Of a stretch of 64,000 bases of DNA, positions 33,461 to 47,091 are shown one piece after another. The notes beneath the pieces are model-generated. The model made no database searches. It was given only the letters and a program-made list of their open reading frames with translations, and was not told where the DNA came from. Within the stretch, counting starts at the first letter, position 1; every line of letters begins with the position of its first letter. This stretch comes from Scortum barcoo (Eukaryota; Chordata; Actinopteri; Centrarchiformes; Terapontidae): NCBI GenBank assembly GCA_023238725.1, contig CM041538.1, positions 6,671,880 through 6,735,879 on the forward strand, written 5' to 3'. The position numbers and the translations under genes are program-made.

Positions 33461-36400
33461 AAAACAAAGGGTGTATGATAAAAGTAATTAAAGCTGCAAT
33501 ACAAAGAACAGAGCAAAATAAAGAGACTGAGCTTTTTTTTTATCTCAGTGGGACTAAGTTAAATTAAATAAAGGCTTAATCAGCTATTAAGAGCCAATAA
33601 AATAGCAAATCCATGCTGAGAAGTCAAAGGATTTGTTGTCCAATTATGATGATATGTAAGCTCCTGATTGTTCACTGTCTGTGTGTTCAGATGGCTCTTA
33701 GCAGACTCGACTGTTTTCATGATTATCAGAGCCTCCCGGGGAAGACACTGATTAATCTGCCTGCCCACAGTCAGAGTTTCTGTTTTTTTTTTCCCAGGGG
33801 TCATTTCTTATCTTGTATGATGGTGCTCTGAATCACAAGGGCAAACTGAGGACAAGTGGACGCTACAATAAGTCATGTCCACTTAAAGCACAAAGACCAG
33901 GATGATAAAATGTTGAAGTCACCTTTTTAACAGTGACATCCTCGGTTTGGATCATGCCCAACCAACATGATTTGCTTATTTATTTGCCCCCTCTATTAAT
34001 ACATTGTGTTTTTGAAAAATAATTTATTTTGTGAATGAAACGCAACCCAGTATTGTCGAAGATGTGGCCTAAAGCGTGTTTAATTTTAAGGACTTTGTGT
34101 GCAGCTACTCAGCTCTTGGAGATTAAGAATGCAATTAAGTTTTAGTTTACATCTCTATCAGGAGCATATGGGGGAAATGATTTCCGCTTCATTTTAATAT
34201 AAGTGTCAACCAACTGTCCTCCTCCCTGAAGAGACTAAGAGATTTTATTGTGTGTAATTACAGGAAGAATCTATTGACAGATAATAAACTGAGGTTTTAA
34301 ACAAAGATGAATCAGCAGTGCTAAGGCATTCACTTTGTCAATATTTGAAGCTGAATCACAGCATCAATAAAAAACACAGAGGAGGAAACATGATTCTACA
34401 AAATAATGAAACATACACCAATATACCCTATTTTCCCCAAAGTATGTGGGGCCTTTTGCAGTGTTTTGTATGTATCCAATGAAACAGCCCAGTATCCTTA
34501 GGAATAATGTCTACAGTACATTGAGTTATTCTGGACTTCATGCCTTATGTTCTCCACTACTGCAGAAGGTGATAGAAGGTGTGCCCTTTATGTGGCATGG
34601 TGGTGGATGGGTGTATAACATGTCTGACTCTTATGTTGGAGTCCAGAGTTTGTGTCCTGTCACAGACCTAAACTAGATGATTTTGCTGGCAACCCTACGT
34701 ATACTCTAACTTTGCAACAACCAGGACATTTCCTTGACATGAATCATTCTGTAGTTCTCATGCACAGATACTGCAGAAAGCAATATTTTTCAAAGTGTGC
34801 GTTGAACGTATTCTGGGATTTTGCAGAACTGATTCATGTTCTTGTCTGGTGATAGGGTTGTGCTAAAAAAATATAGTGTTGATTTTGTTGAAACAACAGT
34901 GAATTTACTGGGACAGCAACTTACTTGACTTTTTACTCTTTTTTTTTTTTTTAGTCGAGTGTCAAACTTCATTCTTGACCTCAGAAGGAGCAAGGTCTTT
35001 TCTGTCAGTTGCATTGTCTAACTATAGTTAATGGAAACACAGGAGTCTATGTGAATAAGATCCATGGCCCAGATGGCTGACACTAACCTCACCTGATGTA
35101 GCACAACAATAACCCTTTAAGAGAAGGCCTTCAACTTCACTAACTGTCCATAAATCCACAGATTAACTTCACAAATGGTCCACGTCGTTGCCTTGAACCA
35201 TTTATTCCAAAACATTAACTGAGAGAGCGTTCTTCATCACTGTAAATAACTTTTGTTACTGCCGTTCCTTTAGCGTGGGACTATGCTTCGAGCACATCAA
35301 GCTCAATAGTAAACAATGCTCACGCCTCCCCACAATGCACCTCTCCTCTCATAAAGCGGTGCACCATAACATCCTGAAATATATTTATATAAACTCAAGC
35401 AGTGGAGAACATAACTTCTGGAGGCTGAAATGTATCATGGTCTGAAAAGCCTGCAGTATGCACGTCTATGCAAAACCCCATTGGGAAATAATAAATAGGA
35501 TGGTGATAAATAGTGACCATAGTCAGCTTTATAGTCAGTCGTATTGGATGGGAAAGAAACTCCATTTTATTCCTACCATTAACATGCATCTTGGGCATTT
35601 GAATAGGATTCATCTGCGCCTTAACCATTTTATTTAAATTCAGGTGTAAATGCAGAAACAGAACCACAAGCAGAGACAAAAAGGTTTCTGTTTTTGGGCT
35701 GCTGTGTTTGTGGGTCGTTGCCCCCTCCATTAAAACAACATGAATGTTGTCCGTGGCACTCACACAGAGACAAGTCTGTTAGGCTACATGGCAAATGTCC
35801 TGTTTGTAATGGACCAGAATTACCTGGGGACCTCAGTTGGTTTGAATCCCTCAGAGGGATTATCTCAGGATATAACTGAAATGTAATGGGTCTCCATGCT
35901 GAGTAGCTGTTGAGCTTCTTGAATTTGTTTGCGAAATGCAAATCCTAGCTGTCTTCAATGATTTCCACTGCAGCCTCAAGAAAGAAAATTAAACAAAAAC
36001 AAAAGAAAAAATAAGGCATTCCTACCAAAGACAAATACTCTCGAGGGCCAGATTTACCAAGAAAAAGGCTTTGTGCAAATGTGCAATGCATTTGTCATTG
36101 AGTTAGCGAATGCAATCTCTGTATTCAGCACTGATTTACTAAGCAGCTCATTACGCAGTCAGCGCCTGGTGCTGAACCTCCGGACGCACTCTGCCACTGA
36201 AAGACAGCTCACGAGTGCAGTTCAGAGGTAGATTTCTATATGATCACTAAGCTCAGAAAAGAAATGATCATAATGTGACTTCAGCCAGATATTATTTAGC
36301 ATTCATCTAATTATCTAAACGTTAGGAGGCAATAAACATGGCCATGTAGCCAAATGGACACTTGAAAAAAAACAAGCCTGTAGTAATTACAATTCATTCA

Positions 36401-37862
36401 TGTTGAAGTTCTAATTCAAATTACAGAAACACAAACTTCAACTGCTTTGTCCGCTTTTTGACGCACTGCAGTAATCAGATCGTGTCCATTTAACAAACTT
36501 TATTACCATTTTTTTAAAATGTACATGTGGATTTTTATGCAAACCTGGCCCTGTATGTCCTGTTTGCAGAAATATATGGGGAAATTTCCCCAGTTTCTCT
36601 ATCTTCTGAACCTTCATTATGAATGTGGCTTCGGGACATTAGACCTCTCACTGACCTCAGCCGCTGACCTTAAATCAGCGTTGCCTTAAATCATGAGTTT
36701 AGTTGCTGATCACCCAAAAGAAAACTGGCAGCGACATGCACACACACACACACACACACACACAAAGAGAGAGCAGCAGGTATTTGAAAATGTAAAAAGT
36801 TGCTCAGCGTATTTTGATAAAGCTGGCTCAATGTGAGAGGAGCTCATGAATATTGCATGGAATCCTATGACTCCATTAAGTGTGATGTATTCAACTTTGA
36901 GCCAGCCAGCATGAAATGATGCCGTTTAATGTGGCTTTAAAAGAGTATTTATCATGTTCCCATCAGGGAGGCCGCCTATAAGGTAGTGCTGTTTAGGAGG
37001 TAGACAACCACAAGAACAGGCTTTTTACATCAAGATGAGGCAGTTAAAGGCATAACATCTCTAGCAGCACAAAAAGGCACTTGAACCCTTAGGTAAGAAA
37101 CGGCGGCGAGGCTTTGTGAGCTTACATTAAACAACCAATAGAAAGATATGAGTGCAAGTCGAAACAGAGAAAAAGATCTGTATGTGGTTTTGCAGCACTG
37201 TATTCTGCTTGGAATAACAATGTGTGTCTGACAGGGTTTTTCTTTTATTTTTTTTACTAGTTAGAAACATTTAACATTACATTAACTTCTTCTCTTTCAT
37301 TGAAAATTCCAGAAATCTATGAATATGCAGCATTTTTAATTAACTTAAAAGTCCATTCTCACTGTATGCACAGAAGTTTATATGTTAAATGTCTGTACGT
37401 TACTAGGTGGGCACTGAGATTGGTATGACAAAAGTCTCATTTTAGGCTAATGTCTGCACACGCATCAGTGTGCACATCAAAGCATCAATAAGCAAAGCAC
37501 ATTTTTGGGCTGTTGTTAATAGAATAAAATATACATTTATAACATAATCGCCATGGCTTGACTTGTTATAACTACTGATAAAGCATGGATCCATACATCA
37601 TTTACATAGTACATTTAAATGCACACCCTGACCCTTGAAACGGCTGATATACTCAGCTCATCCACACAGTAGCTCAGTCAGGGTTCTATCAGAGCAAAAC
37701 AAAACAAAAACAACTGAACTGTACAAACTGAGTAATTAAAGTTAATTTCACGCATCTGCAGTTTGTGATCCAGCAGACATCCAGGCATTAATCATAATTA
37801 GTTGAGATGCTCACATCCCCTCCAGACCTATCAATCAGCAGGCCACCTCTGGCCCTGACGCC
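33461..37862. other. unannotated DNA
   Basis: No genes recognised. A CA microsatellite lies at 36738-36764. Several moderately GC-balanced segments (for example 36800-37000) could be conserved non-coding sequence, which cannot be judged without alignment. Confidence 0.4.
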
Positions 37863-38160
37863 GAGCTGCAGAGTGTTGTCTGCACTGCTGAGCAGGTCAT
37901 GAGCTGTCAGCAGCCGCTCATTGACGAGTATAATGCCACTAGCGGGAAGAAAAGGGCAGCGAGAACTGTCACCAACCTTTCCCACCCAGGCAACCACCTG
38001 TTAAAAAAAAAAACCTTCCTCTGGGAGACAAGACCCGTCTGGAAAGACCAAGACCACCTGCTGTCTCACAAGCTTCTTGCCAAGAGCTGCCACCAAAGTG
38101 ACACCCAGCCCTCCAAGGATTCTCCCAGTGCAAGCCCACTCAGTCCTGCCAGTTAACCTT
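37863..38160 (+). mobile_element. possible LINE ORF2 C-terminal scrap
   Basis: The plus strand reads LQSVVCTAEQVMSCQQPLID and, in frame, KKRAARTVTNLSHPGNHL. This resembles the LQRVVRTAE...DPSHPGHHL block near the C-terminus of CR1/L2-type LINEs. Similarity is weak and stops follow. Confidence 0.4.
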
Positions 38161-38401
38161 GTTACAGTCGCCGCCTAGTACAAGCCATCAATCATGACCT
38201 CTTTTGTGAACAGCCTTGCATTACTTACTGTTCAAAGTCTTCACAAAGCTGTGTACCATTCATCTGCAGGTGACAGGGCTGCTAATGTAACAGGTCCCTT
38301 GTGTGACGCTTGTAGTCAAATTATACTTTTGTGCTGTGAGAACACAAGAATGCAAAAATAATGAGACGGGTTATTTCCTTCCTCCTGTTTCTGCCAGTCA
38401 G

Positions 38402-38970
38402 ACATGTACAGATGGGTGACAAATTAAAGAGAAACCAACACAGTGTCTCAGCAAGGTACTGAGTCACCACATTCCTCCAGGACAGCTTCAGTTCTCCTTG
38501 GCATTGATTCTCCAAGACACTGAAGTCTACTGAAGGGATGAACACCATTCTTCCAAAAGATATTCCCTCATTTGGTGTTTTGATGATGGTGGTGGAGAGC
38601 ACTGACGTGTCACTCCAAAATCTCCTGTAGGTGTTCAGCTGGGCTGATGACTGTGATAAGATCTGATGACTGTGAAGGCCATAGCATATAATTCACATCA
38701 TTTTCATCCTCATCAAACCATTCCAGTGAGCCCTCATGCTCTGTGGATGGGGGCAATAAGTGTCATCCTGGAAGAGACCACTCCCATCAGGACAGAAATG
38801 TTTCATCATAGGATAAAGGTGGTCACTCAGAGCAGCTTTGGATTGATTTGCAGTGACAAGTGGACTATGTCAGCAAAATGCCCCCTACTGTATAACAGAG
38901 CCACTGGATCTGCATTCATTATGTTTCTCCACTCATTCATTTTTTCTTTAATTCATCACACTCTGTATAT
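38402..38970 (-). mobile_element. internally deleted Tc1/mariner copy 2
   Basis: The left end GATGGGTGACAAATTAAAGA (from 38411) and the right end TTTTTTCTTTAATTCATCAC (38939 on) form inverted ends. The minus strand encodes broken transposase C-terminus: EWFDEDENDV, LWPSQSSDL and the final ESMPRRTEAVLEEC block. It has the same truncated organisation as copy 1 at 23422-23952, with separate mutations and a small duplication near 38640-38665. Confidence 0.75.
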
Positions 38971-40504
38971 CTTAGCTGTATTTTATAACTCTCTTGGTAA
39001 AATATGTTTCCAGGTCACAATTTCTACAGCCATATGGTGTCAGTCATTCACTCAAAAAGTCTGCAGCTTACAAATTTAATGCAAATATGTAAATTCCCTA
39101 ATTGTAAGGGCAGTACTCAGTGCTTAGCACAAAGTGGGACAGCTAATGACAGTGAGCAAGACATCAGCAACTTTAAATGAAAACTAGGTTAGCAAATAGA
39201 ACAGGTTTCTAACATAGCAGTAGAAACAGGAGCCAACCAAGTAGCATCATCAGGGGCATTAAATACCTAGAGTATGAGAAGATATACCAGCTCAATTAGC
39301 ATCCAACAAAATAAACAAACTAAATAAACGTTGCCCACAGGTCGGCATTTATATTTCTATATTATATCTCATAGAAAATTCATATGAAAGGTACACGTAA
39401 GAAGAGAGTGTGACCATGCATCACTGTTTATCACACTATTTTACAATTCTACAACACATACCTTTACCATACTATTTTTTATATGTTCACAACAGCATTT
39501 TTAAGTGCACTTTCCTACAGTTTCCATACAGACTGCTCTGGTTTAACGTGCACACTTCTCCTCAGCAACGCCTCCAGCTGACCGAGTGTGCCTTGTTAAT
39601 CACTACTCATTCACAAATCAATAATCAAAATACATCTCATTCTGATCATATAGTTACAGTTACAGTGTCAACTTCACAGTTATACTTTTCACCCACCAGA
39701 GGCAATTTAGTATTTTTATGAATTAATATGAAATCTCCAAATGAACATGAACTCACAATAAACAGAAATATACATATACATAAATATACACAATGTACAG
39801 TAACAAAAATGACAAACGGGGAGCTCACATACCTGTGCAAAACACAATATCAGTACAGCAACTTCTCACACTCTGATTTAACATGCACACCTTTAAAGAA
39901 GCATGAAAAACCACCTGCGTGTTGCTATAGCCTAGCTTATGAGCTACGGCTAACAAACTGCCAAAGTGCCGTACTCAATGAAAAATACATTTATACAACA
40001 AGATAAACATTTTACCACGAGAGACCAACATTATCAACTTATACAAAGTAATATACAAGTCCCTGTCAAGCGTCTTACCGTGTTTTACACAACACTGACA
40101 GGAGTGAAAATAAAGCCTTACGTCTCCACAGCAACGCCTCCAACCGACTGAGGAGAATGGCGCGAATAAGCAGGAAGTAACACAGCGAGAAACTAGTGTC
40201 AAAATAAAAGACGACTAACAAAATAAAAGCTCCAGCAAAAGATGAACTCATTCAAAACTGAATGTAAAATGAAAATACAATAAAACAATGGGACTTCGGT
40301 GGAATATAAATCTATTACATGTACACGTGGGCTACACCTGACTTTGGCGGGCCTTACAGCTGCGGTCTGATTGATAGTTGGACAGTGACAGCATTTCAAC
40401 AATGTTTCATGGTAACATGGTAATTATACCTCTCCTATGTCAACAGTAGAGTTGTCCTGAGAAAGGGCAGAGAGAAACAAGGGGGAAATCAAATATCTAT
40501 CCGT
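38971..40504. other. unannotated AT-rich DNA with a short direct repeat
   Basis: A ~25-bp GC-rich motif around CAGCAACGCCTCCA occurs near 39563 and again near 40129, in the same orientation. No coding motifs are seen. Confidence 0.4.
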
Positions 40505-40884
40505 GTCTGAAGTGGAATTATTGTTGTCTTATATAGACAGGTGTGCCTTTCCTAATCAAGTCCAATCAGTTTAATTAAACACAGCTGGACTCCAATGAAG
40601 GAGTAGAACCATCTCAAGGAGGATCAGAAGAAATGGACAGCATGTGAGTTAAATATGAGTGTCACAGCAAAGGGTCTGAATACTTATGACCATGTGATAT
40701 TTCACTTTTTCTATATATTTTTCTAATAAATTTGCAAAAATTTCTACATTTCTGTTTTTTTCTGTCAAGATGGGGTGCTGAGTGTACATTAATGAGAAAT
40801 AAACTTTTTCGATTTTAGCAAATGGCTACAATTAAAAAAAGAGTGAAAAATGTAAAGGGGTCTGAATACTTTCCGTACCCACTG
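40505..40884 (+). mobile_element. Tc1-type transposon end fragment
   Basis: The block ends GTATTC-type inverted-repeat sequence as GAATACTTTCCGTACCCACTG at its right edge and contains AGGGTCTGAATACTTATGAC about 190 bp earlier. This is the pattern of a widespread fish Tc1 family terminus. No transposase remains and the left end is missing. Confidence 0.65.
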
Positions 40885-40911
40885 TGTGTATTATGTGTGT
40901 GTGTGTGTATG

Positions 40912-40971
<60 letters not shown>
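40885..40971. repeat. compound TG/TA/CA microsatellite
   Basis: TG units pass to a TA run (about 40913-40936), then about 17 CA units. It begins directly at the Tc1 end. Reading frames through it are artefacts. Confidence 0.95.
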
Positions 40972-43900
40972 TTACAAAATAATCATATAAAAGCTATATT
41001 GTATTTCTTGGTGCATATACTGATCTTTCCTATTCAGACAATGATACCAATAAAGATGCCTGGTTTATACTTTTGGTAAATTCTCTTTTCTTTTTCTTTT
41101 ACTATTGCTTCAGAATTTCAAAGAAAGCAGACAGGAATACTGTGCTGTGCGGCACACCAGGAATACTGTTTGATCTTGCTTCACCTGTGGACTTCATTTC
41201 ACAATAGAAGAGTTGAGTTATATCTCAACAGGGAGTGCGGCTGGTGGATTCGATGGCAGATTCCTACTGAGGCCCATCCCAGTGTTTTATTTCGTGGCCC
41301 AGATTGAGTTTCTCGCTGTCATTAAAGGAGCTATTGAGGAGGAAACTGAGTTTATACTGTGTGCCATGTGTTACATGCCCTAAAGCTGCAGTGCTAGGTT
41401 TGGTTTCCACTCTCTCCTTTCTGCCATGTGTCACACTTGTATGTCACACTGCAGACATAATCTGGACCAAAGCTCTCTCTGTGAACCTTTCACTATATGG
41501 ATCTTTAAAATCTTAGCATGCAGGATCAGTTTGTAACACCTTCTCTGAAGTTATATTTAAATATTTTCTAACATAATAATTTTTACCAGTACTCTGTAAA
41601 ACTGTGTTTCTTTTACATATGTATGAATTGTAGTTATACAAAGAGTATCTACAATTCTGGAGAGGATGTGCTGTGATTGTGGTTGAGAAAAAATGGTCAT
41701 TAACGTGCTCTTTTTATGTACTTTTATGCAAGATGACGTTTTAATTGCAGTCTGTACAGACTGAGAGAAACAGGCTGCTGATTTGGTTCAGTGCTCCTGT
41801 ACTTTTATGTGTCTTGTGAAATACAGTCAGCTGTTGTACTTACTTTGCACTCTGCACTGAACAACATGTGCGAATGGCCGCCTGCAGGGTAACTCCAGGC
41901 TGTGATTGGCTACTGAGTTTCACACTCCAGTGAACATCAAGCTGTCAAAGATGTGTTTGTTGGCTTGATTTTTTTTTTCTTTTTTTTTTACTATTCAGTG
42001 TTTGTCATTTTTCAAACTATCTCTTGTACCTCTAACCTCATTAGTTATAATCTTGTTGCTGTATCAATAATGAATACTTTTTTGGTACACACAAATGGCA
42101 TTGTTAATAAAAAAAAAAATTGATGCTTTTAAAATCAATTTGATGGGATGCTCTGTTGAATACCGTCTGTGGAGCAAATTTACTGCTCTAATGGATACAT
42201 GAATGATCCTCAGTGCTTAGTCTGCTGTAGTGCCATCAGTGCTGTTTGCAACCAACATTCCTACAATTTTACATCTTACATTAGATTATTTTCAAGAGAA
42301 GGCAATGATATCCTGTTTCCAAATTCAAAGGTCTAGTGACTGGCTGTTGGCTTGCTGAAGAACAAACCAAGCCAGTCGGAGCCTTTGTAGGGACAGAATT
42401 GAAATGATGAATAAGGATGAAATTGATGCATTAATACAGATTTTTTTTCCTGAGCTTGAAATACAGGTTTATTTGTTTCCCAGTTACCAAGACTGGAGGA
42501 CAAATAAAATAAGTCGATGGAACTGCAAACTGCTTGACCATCAGGCCTTCACTGAAACTCTACTCTGCCTTAAATTGTAATGTTTTCTTCAGTTCACCTA
42601 AACCTGAAAAAAAGAACCAAATCATACACAAGCAGAGGAGCCAATTCGTCTCTCTCCTTCAGGCAGACATGATTACACTCTGTGGAGGAAATCATCCCAA
42701 AATCTTCAGCAAGGAAGACGGATGTACTGTGTATGAAGGCAGGAGATGAGCTGGGTGTATAGGTATCTATGGATTCCAGGAAAACTTTCTCAGCCCAGTC
42801 ATTATTCTTAAAGGCAGTCGGTAGAGAAGCCATATCAACACCTGTGACAGGGGTGTACATCTTTCAAGAGTGCATGTGTATGTACTGTATATATATGTAT
42901 GACTCTTTGTGTGTGCAGTCTGTCTGTGTGCCTGCTTTTATGTTTGCATGTTTGTTATCAATCATTCCAGTGGAAACCTCTCCTGGTATTTCATCTATAC
43001 ATGTGACTCAGTGTTTGACAGCACAATCTATAATAAATCTGTTCCAACTGGCTTTTGTGTTTTCATCTGTCTGTTTGAGTAATTCACAGGATGCCACCAT
43101 ATTCTCCTGTTTGTTGACAAGCGACTCAGAGGCCTGCTGTGTCGTTTGCTGTGCTCCATAAATATCTAGTGTAACACTTAATTCTGTTAATGCAGAAGAA
43201 GAACACCAGGAGCATGTCTGCTGTGCCACAAGGTGCAGCAACCTGCTCTAAATTATTTTTACCAAGGTAGAAAAATGTCTAATTCTGCTTTAGTGGCTCA
43301 AATCTTTTCACAAATCAATAAAATTAGTTGAAACTGCAGATAGGTAACCTTATTTTAAATGCTCCTGCAGCATTCATACCAACTGTTTAATTTTTTTTAA
43401 ACAACTGTTCTTAAGGTAGAGAATAGCCACTACTTGAGGGGCTTCTTTTTGTTTGTGTAAATTTACATTTCCTGCAGATATGTTTTTCCACATAATCTGG
43501 AATATGCAATTCCTTTGCACAGTTCTTGTCACCACTAACTCTACTGTTGGCCAAGGGAGAGCGTAACAAATCATGTGTGACCTGTGCCACACGGTCACAT
43601 CAGCTGCTTCTGTTCACCTGTATATGTAACTGATGAGCTGGTAAGACGTAACACAATGGTGGACTCAAACTGCAAACTCAGAAGCAAATGTGTTGAAATG
43701 CCCTCTAGGCACTTCCAGTGGATAAAACCTGATGCAGTGCCATATAGGGCATCCTACATGCTAGAAAATGTTTTGGCAGAGAAACCAAACCAGGTTTCTC
43801 ACCCTGTCACACAACCATCAATTGTGTTCAAAGGCCCAACCTAACAGGTACCACTACCAGGATTAGAGCCCCAGGCGGTGAACTTCACCCATATTCCAAA

Positions 43901-46250
43901 TGCACATTTGAAAAACAAAAAAAAAAAAAAACATTGGGGTCAATGTGTGTGGTTTCTGTGCTTAACATATTTTCAGTTGAATTATTTTTTTTTAATTGCC
44001 TGTAAGAAAAATACCAATTTGATGTGCTAACAGACTTAATGACTCTTATTTACACAGAAACAGAACTGATGGGAACTTGAGGGTGTTCAGTGACATCTCT
44101 CCAATAGAGAGATACATTCTGTGTGTGCATGTGGGTGTATTTGGGCCTATATGTCTCATGAAAATGTAATTTTTTCAATGATTATTAATAATGTATAAAT
44201 TGTTATTATTACATGCAACTTTTGAATGAAGGTCAGCTGCATTTTGGCAGCACTGTCAGTGTCACTGGGATACAAAACCAAAATTATGCAAAAATCTATT
44301 TTAACACAGGTGTATTATCAAAAGTGCTTCAAGGTTTTTGGTCAAAACACGTTAAATGTGATGTTTTAGTAAAATATGAATCTATACAGACATTGACTGC
44401 TCTGAGTGATTGCCATTTTTTTCTTCTTCTTTGGACCTTTCTCTTCTTGAACTAAAAAAGAAGTGTGTTCAATCAGACACAAATCAGACAACTGAAAAAT
44501 TCCTCTGTAGATAAGCCTTAAAGCAGCTATGAACAATATGTTAATAAAAGTTAATACAATGAATTTCTGCACACACTGGCAGAAGTCTAAACGTGTTAAA
44601 TAGCTTATTGTGTGAGTAAATTGAAGCACCTGTGACAGCTCTCCTCAGCTTTCTGACACCTTTTTGTACTTTTGTACTTTACCCCAAAAATTGGAATGTG
44701 ACTTTCGAGGAAACTATTTTGAGAAGAAAACAATTTCACACATTTCTAAATGATGAGAACCAATAGGATCAGATTCAATATGTTGAGCAAAAAAAAGGGG
44801 TCATCTGTGCTGTGTTTTTATAAAAGCCCGCAAATCTACATTGTTACATTACATTTGCAACAAAGTGGAGACTCAAACAAAAGAAGCAGCTGTTACATGC
44901 TGAGGACTTACTGATAGCTCATTTCCAAGTTTCGTTCGACAGCACACAATTTCTGCAACTCCTGGCCTGAATCCAGCATCAGCTCTCTGTCCCAGCCCAA
45001 ACTCTCACATTGGCCTCTTGCACTTTTGCACACCTCCACTCCTTAGTTTGAGCCTTTTCTTTACTCACAAAACGTTTACACTCTCACAGGTCTCTCCCTA
45101 AGTCCCAGTTTCATCTTGAGCCGCAGCCCTCACCTCCGGCCCTACACTCAAACCACTCTGTAGGGACTCATCCCAATGGACCTCACTGCTAACCCCCTGT
45201 TTTTATTTTGCTCTCTCTGTAGCCACAAAACAATCTTTTCCATTGACCCATGTCATCACAAGTTCAAACAGAGAGAAGATGGTACAAGAAGTGCTTTTTA
45301 TTTGTCTTTGTGGAAACTGAGTGTTTTTGTTCTTTATAGTTTTACAAAAGCTGTTGTAATCTCCCACTTTAGTTTGTATTAAGATCCCATTTTTATCCAT
45401 TTGTATGGCAGTTACAATAACACTATGTATTAATACATACAGCAAGGTTTTAATATGTTCAAGATTACACATAGTGCTTTCTATTGGATGTGGTTTTAGA
45501 CCAGTTTCAAATGTTTACTTTCTTGCACAATTTTAATTTAGCTAAATTTACAATGCAGATCATGAAGTTTGTGTGTCCTAGTCTGACCTAGTTTGGTTTT
45601 CTGATACACCTATTTTTTAAGAATTAAAACTTTACCTTCTGTCAAATGAGCCAAAATTACCCATCACTATTAATAAGACTGAGAAAGATTATTACAATAA
45701 TTAAAATATAGAGGTGGTGATGGGAAGGGAGATTAATTTGTAATACAAAGCTGAGAAACTTAATAGAAAATTCCCAGGTACTGGTCAAACATGAGAGATT
45801 GAATTATTTACTGTCTGAATAGAATAGTAAAATATCATCTACAAAAAAAAGTGAAATGGAAAGGTTTGTTTCTTTACTTAGCATAGAGGGCATTTGGAAA
45901 CGGCTTGATCAAAGGGCTCAATTAGAAGGGCTCAGAGACTTTAGGCCTGTACTACGAAGCAAGTTGAAAATTCCCAGGGTCTCTTTTCATTATCTGGTTT
46001 CACTTAGCCTAACAACTGCAATTACATGAATCATTCACATAATGCTGGTTATCAACTCGTTAAATCAACCCAGGACTTTCAAATCTTGCCATTATGAGTT
46101 TTCCATTAGAGTGTTTGCATAAAAGGGTCAGTGTTTTCAACATATGACCAGTCACAAACCTTGATGTCTACTGGCAACAGGGCAGCATATTTTACTAATG
46201 ATGTGCAAACTATAATATTAGACAAATACAAAGAAGTTAAACACATAATC
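40972..46250. other. unannotated DNA
   Basis: No gene is recognised. T and A homopolymers occur near 41970, 42108 and 43917. A segment starting GCCTGTACTACGAAGC near 45945 resembles the end of a fish MITE-type repeat, but its partner end was not found. Confidence 0.4.
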
Positions 46251-46608
46251 GGTCATGGTCCTGGGTCATGCCTCTAGTGTTTTCCCCTCCCTGTGTTCTC
46301 TGTCATGTTCTGTGTTGTCTGTTATGTCTCCTTCCCTGCTCAAGTCTTGGTCTTTTTTTACTTTAGTTATGCACTGTTCCTCTTTTATTTTGTATACTTA
46401 CCTCTCCTCTCATATCAGACACTTTACTTCTTGCCCTTGTGTGTTTTCCAGAGTATTTGATTTCCTGCTCTGCCATGATTAGTAATTCTACCTGTTCTGC
46501 CTGCCTGATTCTGCCAGTAAGCCCATATTACTAATAAAATCACCTTCATCTGCATCAGCTCCGCCACCATACTGTTTTGCATTTGGGTCCACCTTGCATC
46601 AGACAACA
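46251..46608 (+). repeat. solo LTR, sushi-like
   Basis: It ends TTTTGCATTTGGGTCC...GACAACA, sharing TGCATTTGGGTC with the ends of the LTRs at 5543 and 57512. It also has TCTTGCCCTTGTGTGTTTTCC, like the inner part of the nested solo LTR, and AATAAAATCACC as a likely polyadenylation region. A near-match duplication flanks it (TAATC 46246-46250, CAATC 46609-46613). The first base differs from the expected TG start (GGTC). Confidence 0.6.
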
Positions 46609-46613
46609 CAATC

Positions 46614-47091
46614 CACAGTGAAAGCAACACGGATGCAGCTGCCAGATGTAGTAAAAAATGTCGACTGTGTGAATGCACAAGTTAATGGGCTCACTGCTCC
46701 ACTGTTTGGGCATGAGCAGATCACACTGTAATTGCACTGACATTATATTACACTTCTTGTTGCTTAGATCTAACTACAGCACAAAATAACCATTGTGATT
46801 TGATAAATTGTGAATTCATTTTTTTATTCTATGAGCACCTCACTGTTTTTGTTCTCATCCTAACCGACACGTAACCCATTGGAGAGATGACACATGGTCT
46901 CTCCAGTAGCAGAGATAAGGACAACTGAAGGAGATTCAGACTTCCCCGGACATAAGAAATGATACCAGATGGGCTCTTTGGTCTGATAACAGGTTCAATG
47001 TTAGGGCATGCGAAAGCTTTTGGTTTGCTGTGATGGACGGATGTGTCAGAGAGAGGACTGTCTCTGTATTTTCTTTTTTTTTATTCCACAG
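46614..47091. other. unannotated DNA; possible intron end
   Basis: No repeat or gene motif is recognised. The last ~25 bases before 47092 are a strong pyrimidine tract ending CAG. Confidence 0.35.

Noticed and set aside
40822..41079. 85-codon frame with IYIYIY and THTHTH runs
   Set aside because: It is translation of the TA and CA microsatellite.
42660..42749. Acceptor-like CCTTCAG followed by a short open frame ending in TGA
   Set aside because: The frame is open far upstream of the acceptor as well, the residues show no family pattern, and there is no supporting context, so it is weaker than the 47092 candidate.
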